Of a DNA stretch of 6,078 nucleotides, positions 5,886-6,078 are shown one piece after another (within the stretch, counting starts at the first letter, position 1; the number at the start of each line of letters is the position of its first letter). This DNA is from an uncultured Acidimicrobiia bacterium. Lineage in GTDB: Bacteria; Actinomycetota; Acidimicrobiia; Spongiisociales; JAENVV01. A program made the translations under genes and the position numbers. The notes under the pieces are model-generated. The model was not told the DNA's origin, searched no databases, and saw only the letters and a list, made by a program, of their open reading frames with translations. The stretch is from assembly GCA_905480085.1 (NCBI GenBank), contig CAJQPD010000285.1, positions 1 through 6,078 on the forward strand, given 5' to 3'.

Positions 5886-6078
5886 CTACTGGACGTTCCG
5901 TTTACCGTGATCCCAGGTGAGACCAGTCCAGTTGGAACCGCTCCACGTACTCCCGGTCCAGTTGCTGGCTGACCAGGTGCTGCCCGACCAGGTGGATCCG
6001 GTCCAGTAGGCATCAGACCAGGTACTCCCTGACCAGGTGGACCCTGACCAGGTGGAACCCGACCAGGTGGAACCCGAC
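5886..6078 (-). CDS. C-terminal end of a Trp-pentapeptide (SGSTW) repeat protein, 5' part outside the window
   Basis: The minus-strand frame entering from the right edge is open for 63 codons and ends in TAG at 5888-5886. It reads as eleven pentads all ending in Trp (SGSTW x4, SDAYW, TGSTW, SGSTW, SASNW, TGSTW, SGSNW, TGLTW) and a tail DHGKRNVQ. Perfect phase of Trp over 55 residues, with codon variation that keeps the residues (tcc/agt/agc for Ser, acc/acg for Thr), shows selection on this frame. Such (S/T)-G-x-x-W tails occur, as I recall, at the C-termini of large secreted proteins, including S8 subtilisin-like peptidases, of actinobacteria and Chloroflexi. A secreted or surface protein is thus likely, but its main domain is not visible. 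No start codon is present in the window. A stem-loop follows the stop. Confidence 0.85.
   Translation of the reverse strand, partial: SGSTWSGSTWSGSTWSGSTWSDAYWTGSTWSGSTWSASNWTGSTWSGSNWTGLTWDHGKRNVQ
5913..6077 (-). repeat. 15-bp tandem repeat, eleven copies, continuing beyond the window
   Basis: Eleven contiguous 15-bp units follow a minus-strand consensus of tcgggttccacctgg. The two units nearest the right edge are identical and the next differs at two positions, while units toward the stop codon are increasingly diverged. This gradient suggests that newer copies lie upstream, outside the window. The unit length is a multiple of 3, so copy-number change keeps the frame. Confidence 0.93.

Noticed and set aside
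5750..6013. 87-codon minus-strand frame across the pirin 3' end
   Set aside because: It overlaps the Trp-pentapeptide frame and the pirin gene, and reads low-complexity Pro/Gly from the same repeats in the wrong phase.
5913..6077. CRISPR or iteron-type origin repeats
   Set aside because: The 15-bp units are contiguous and their variation keeps the Ser/Gly/Thr/Trp residues on the minus strand, so they are protein coding.

Overview
The window is about 58-60% G+C by eye, densely coded, and reads as a chromosomal segment of an actinobacterium, possibly of the Acidimicrobiia type. Three things point that way. The S-adenosylhomocysteine hydrolase has the actinobacterial N-terminal lead-in (EAAAA...GTP...[10 protein letters not shown]) and the approximately 40-residue insert. 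The small rhodanese is of a type familiar from actinobacteria. GTG starts are used for two genes, and one gene has a TANNNT box placed as in leaderless actinobacterial transcripts. The phylum is a moderate-confidence inference; the class is only a guess.

Layout from left to right. (1) Plus strand, 1-1576: the 3' four-fifths of ahcY, then 7 bp later a single-domain rhodanese, probably one transcript. (2) Minus strand, 3517-1553: an MsbA/BmrA-type ABC half-exporter whose extreme C-terminus is six in-frame copies of an 8-residue unit (24 bp each); its stop codon lies inside the convergent rhodanese gene. (3) Plus strand, 3674-4060: a small uncharacterised protein built of two halves that resemble each other. 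(4) Minus strand, 4707-4078: a membrane-anchored protein with a coiled-coil stretch followed by a hexad (V/I)-P-(V/I/L) repeat domain. (5) Plus strand, 4855-5808: a complete pirin with all four metal ligands. (6) Minus strand, 6078-5886: the last 63 codons of a protein entering from the right, made of eleven Trp-ending pentapeptides (SGSTW type) and a short basic tail. It has no start codon in the window, so it is easily missed. A strong stem-loop lies between genes 5 and 6.

Only ahcY and the rhodanese look functionally linked (methyl cycle and sulfur chemistry). The others alternate in strand as single-gene units: ABC/duplicated-domain protein and hexad protein/pirin are divergent pairs, while the remaining neighbours converge with little or no gap. 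I see no phage, transposon, CRISPR, tRNA or rRNA signal. The most unusual aspect is that three neighbouring, unrelated genes carry short-period in-frame repeats of 8, 6 and 5 residues. Nothing here assembles into an obvious new multi-gene system; the oddities are at the level of single proteins.
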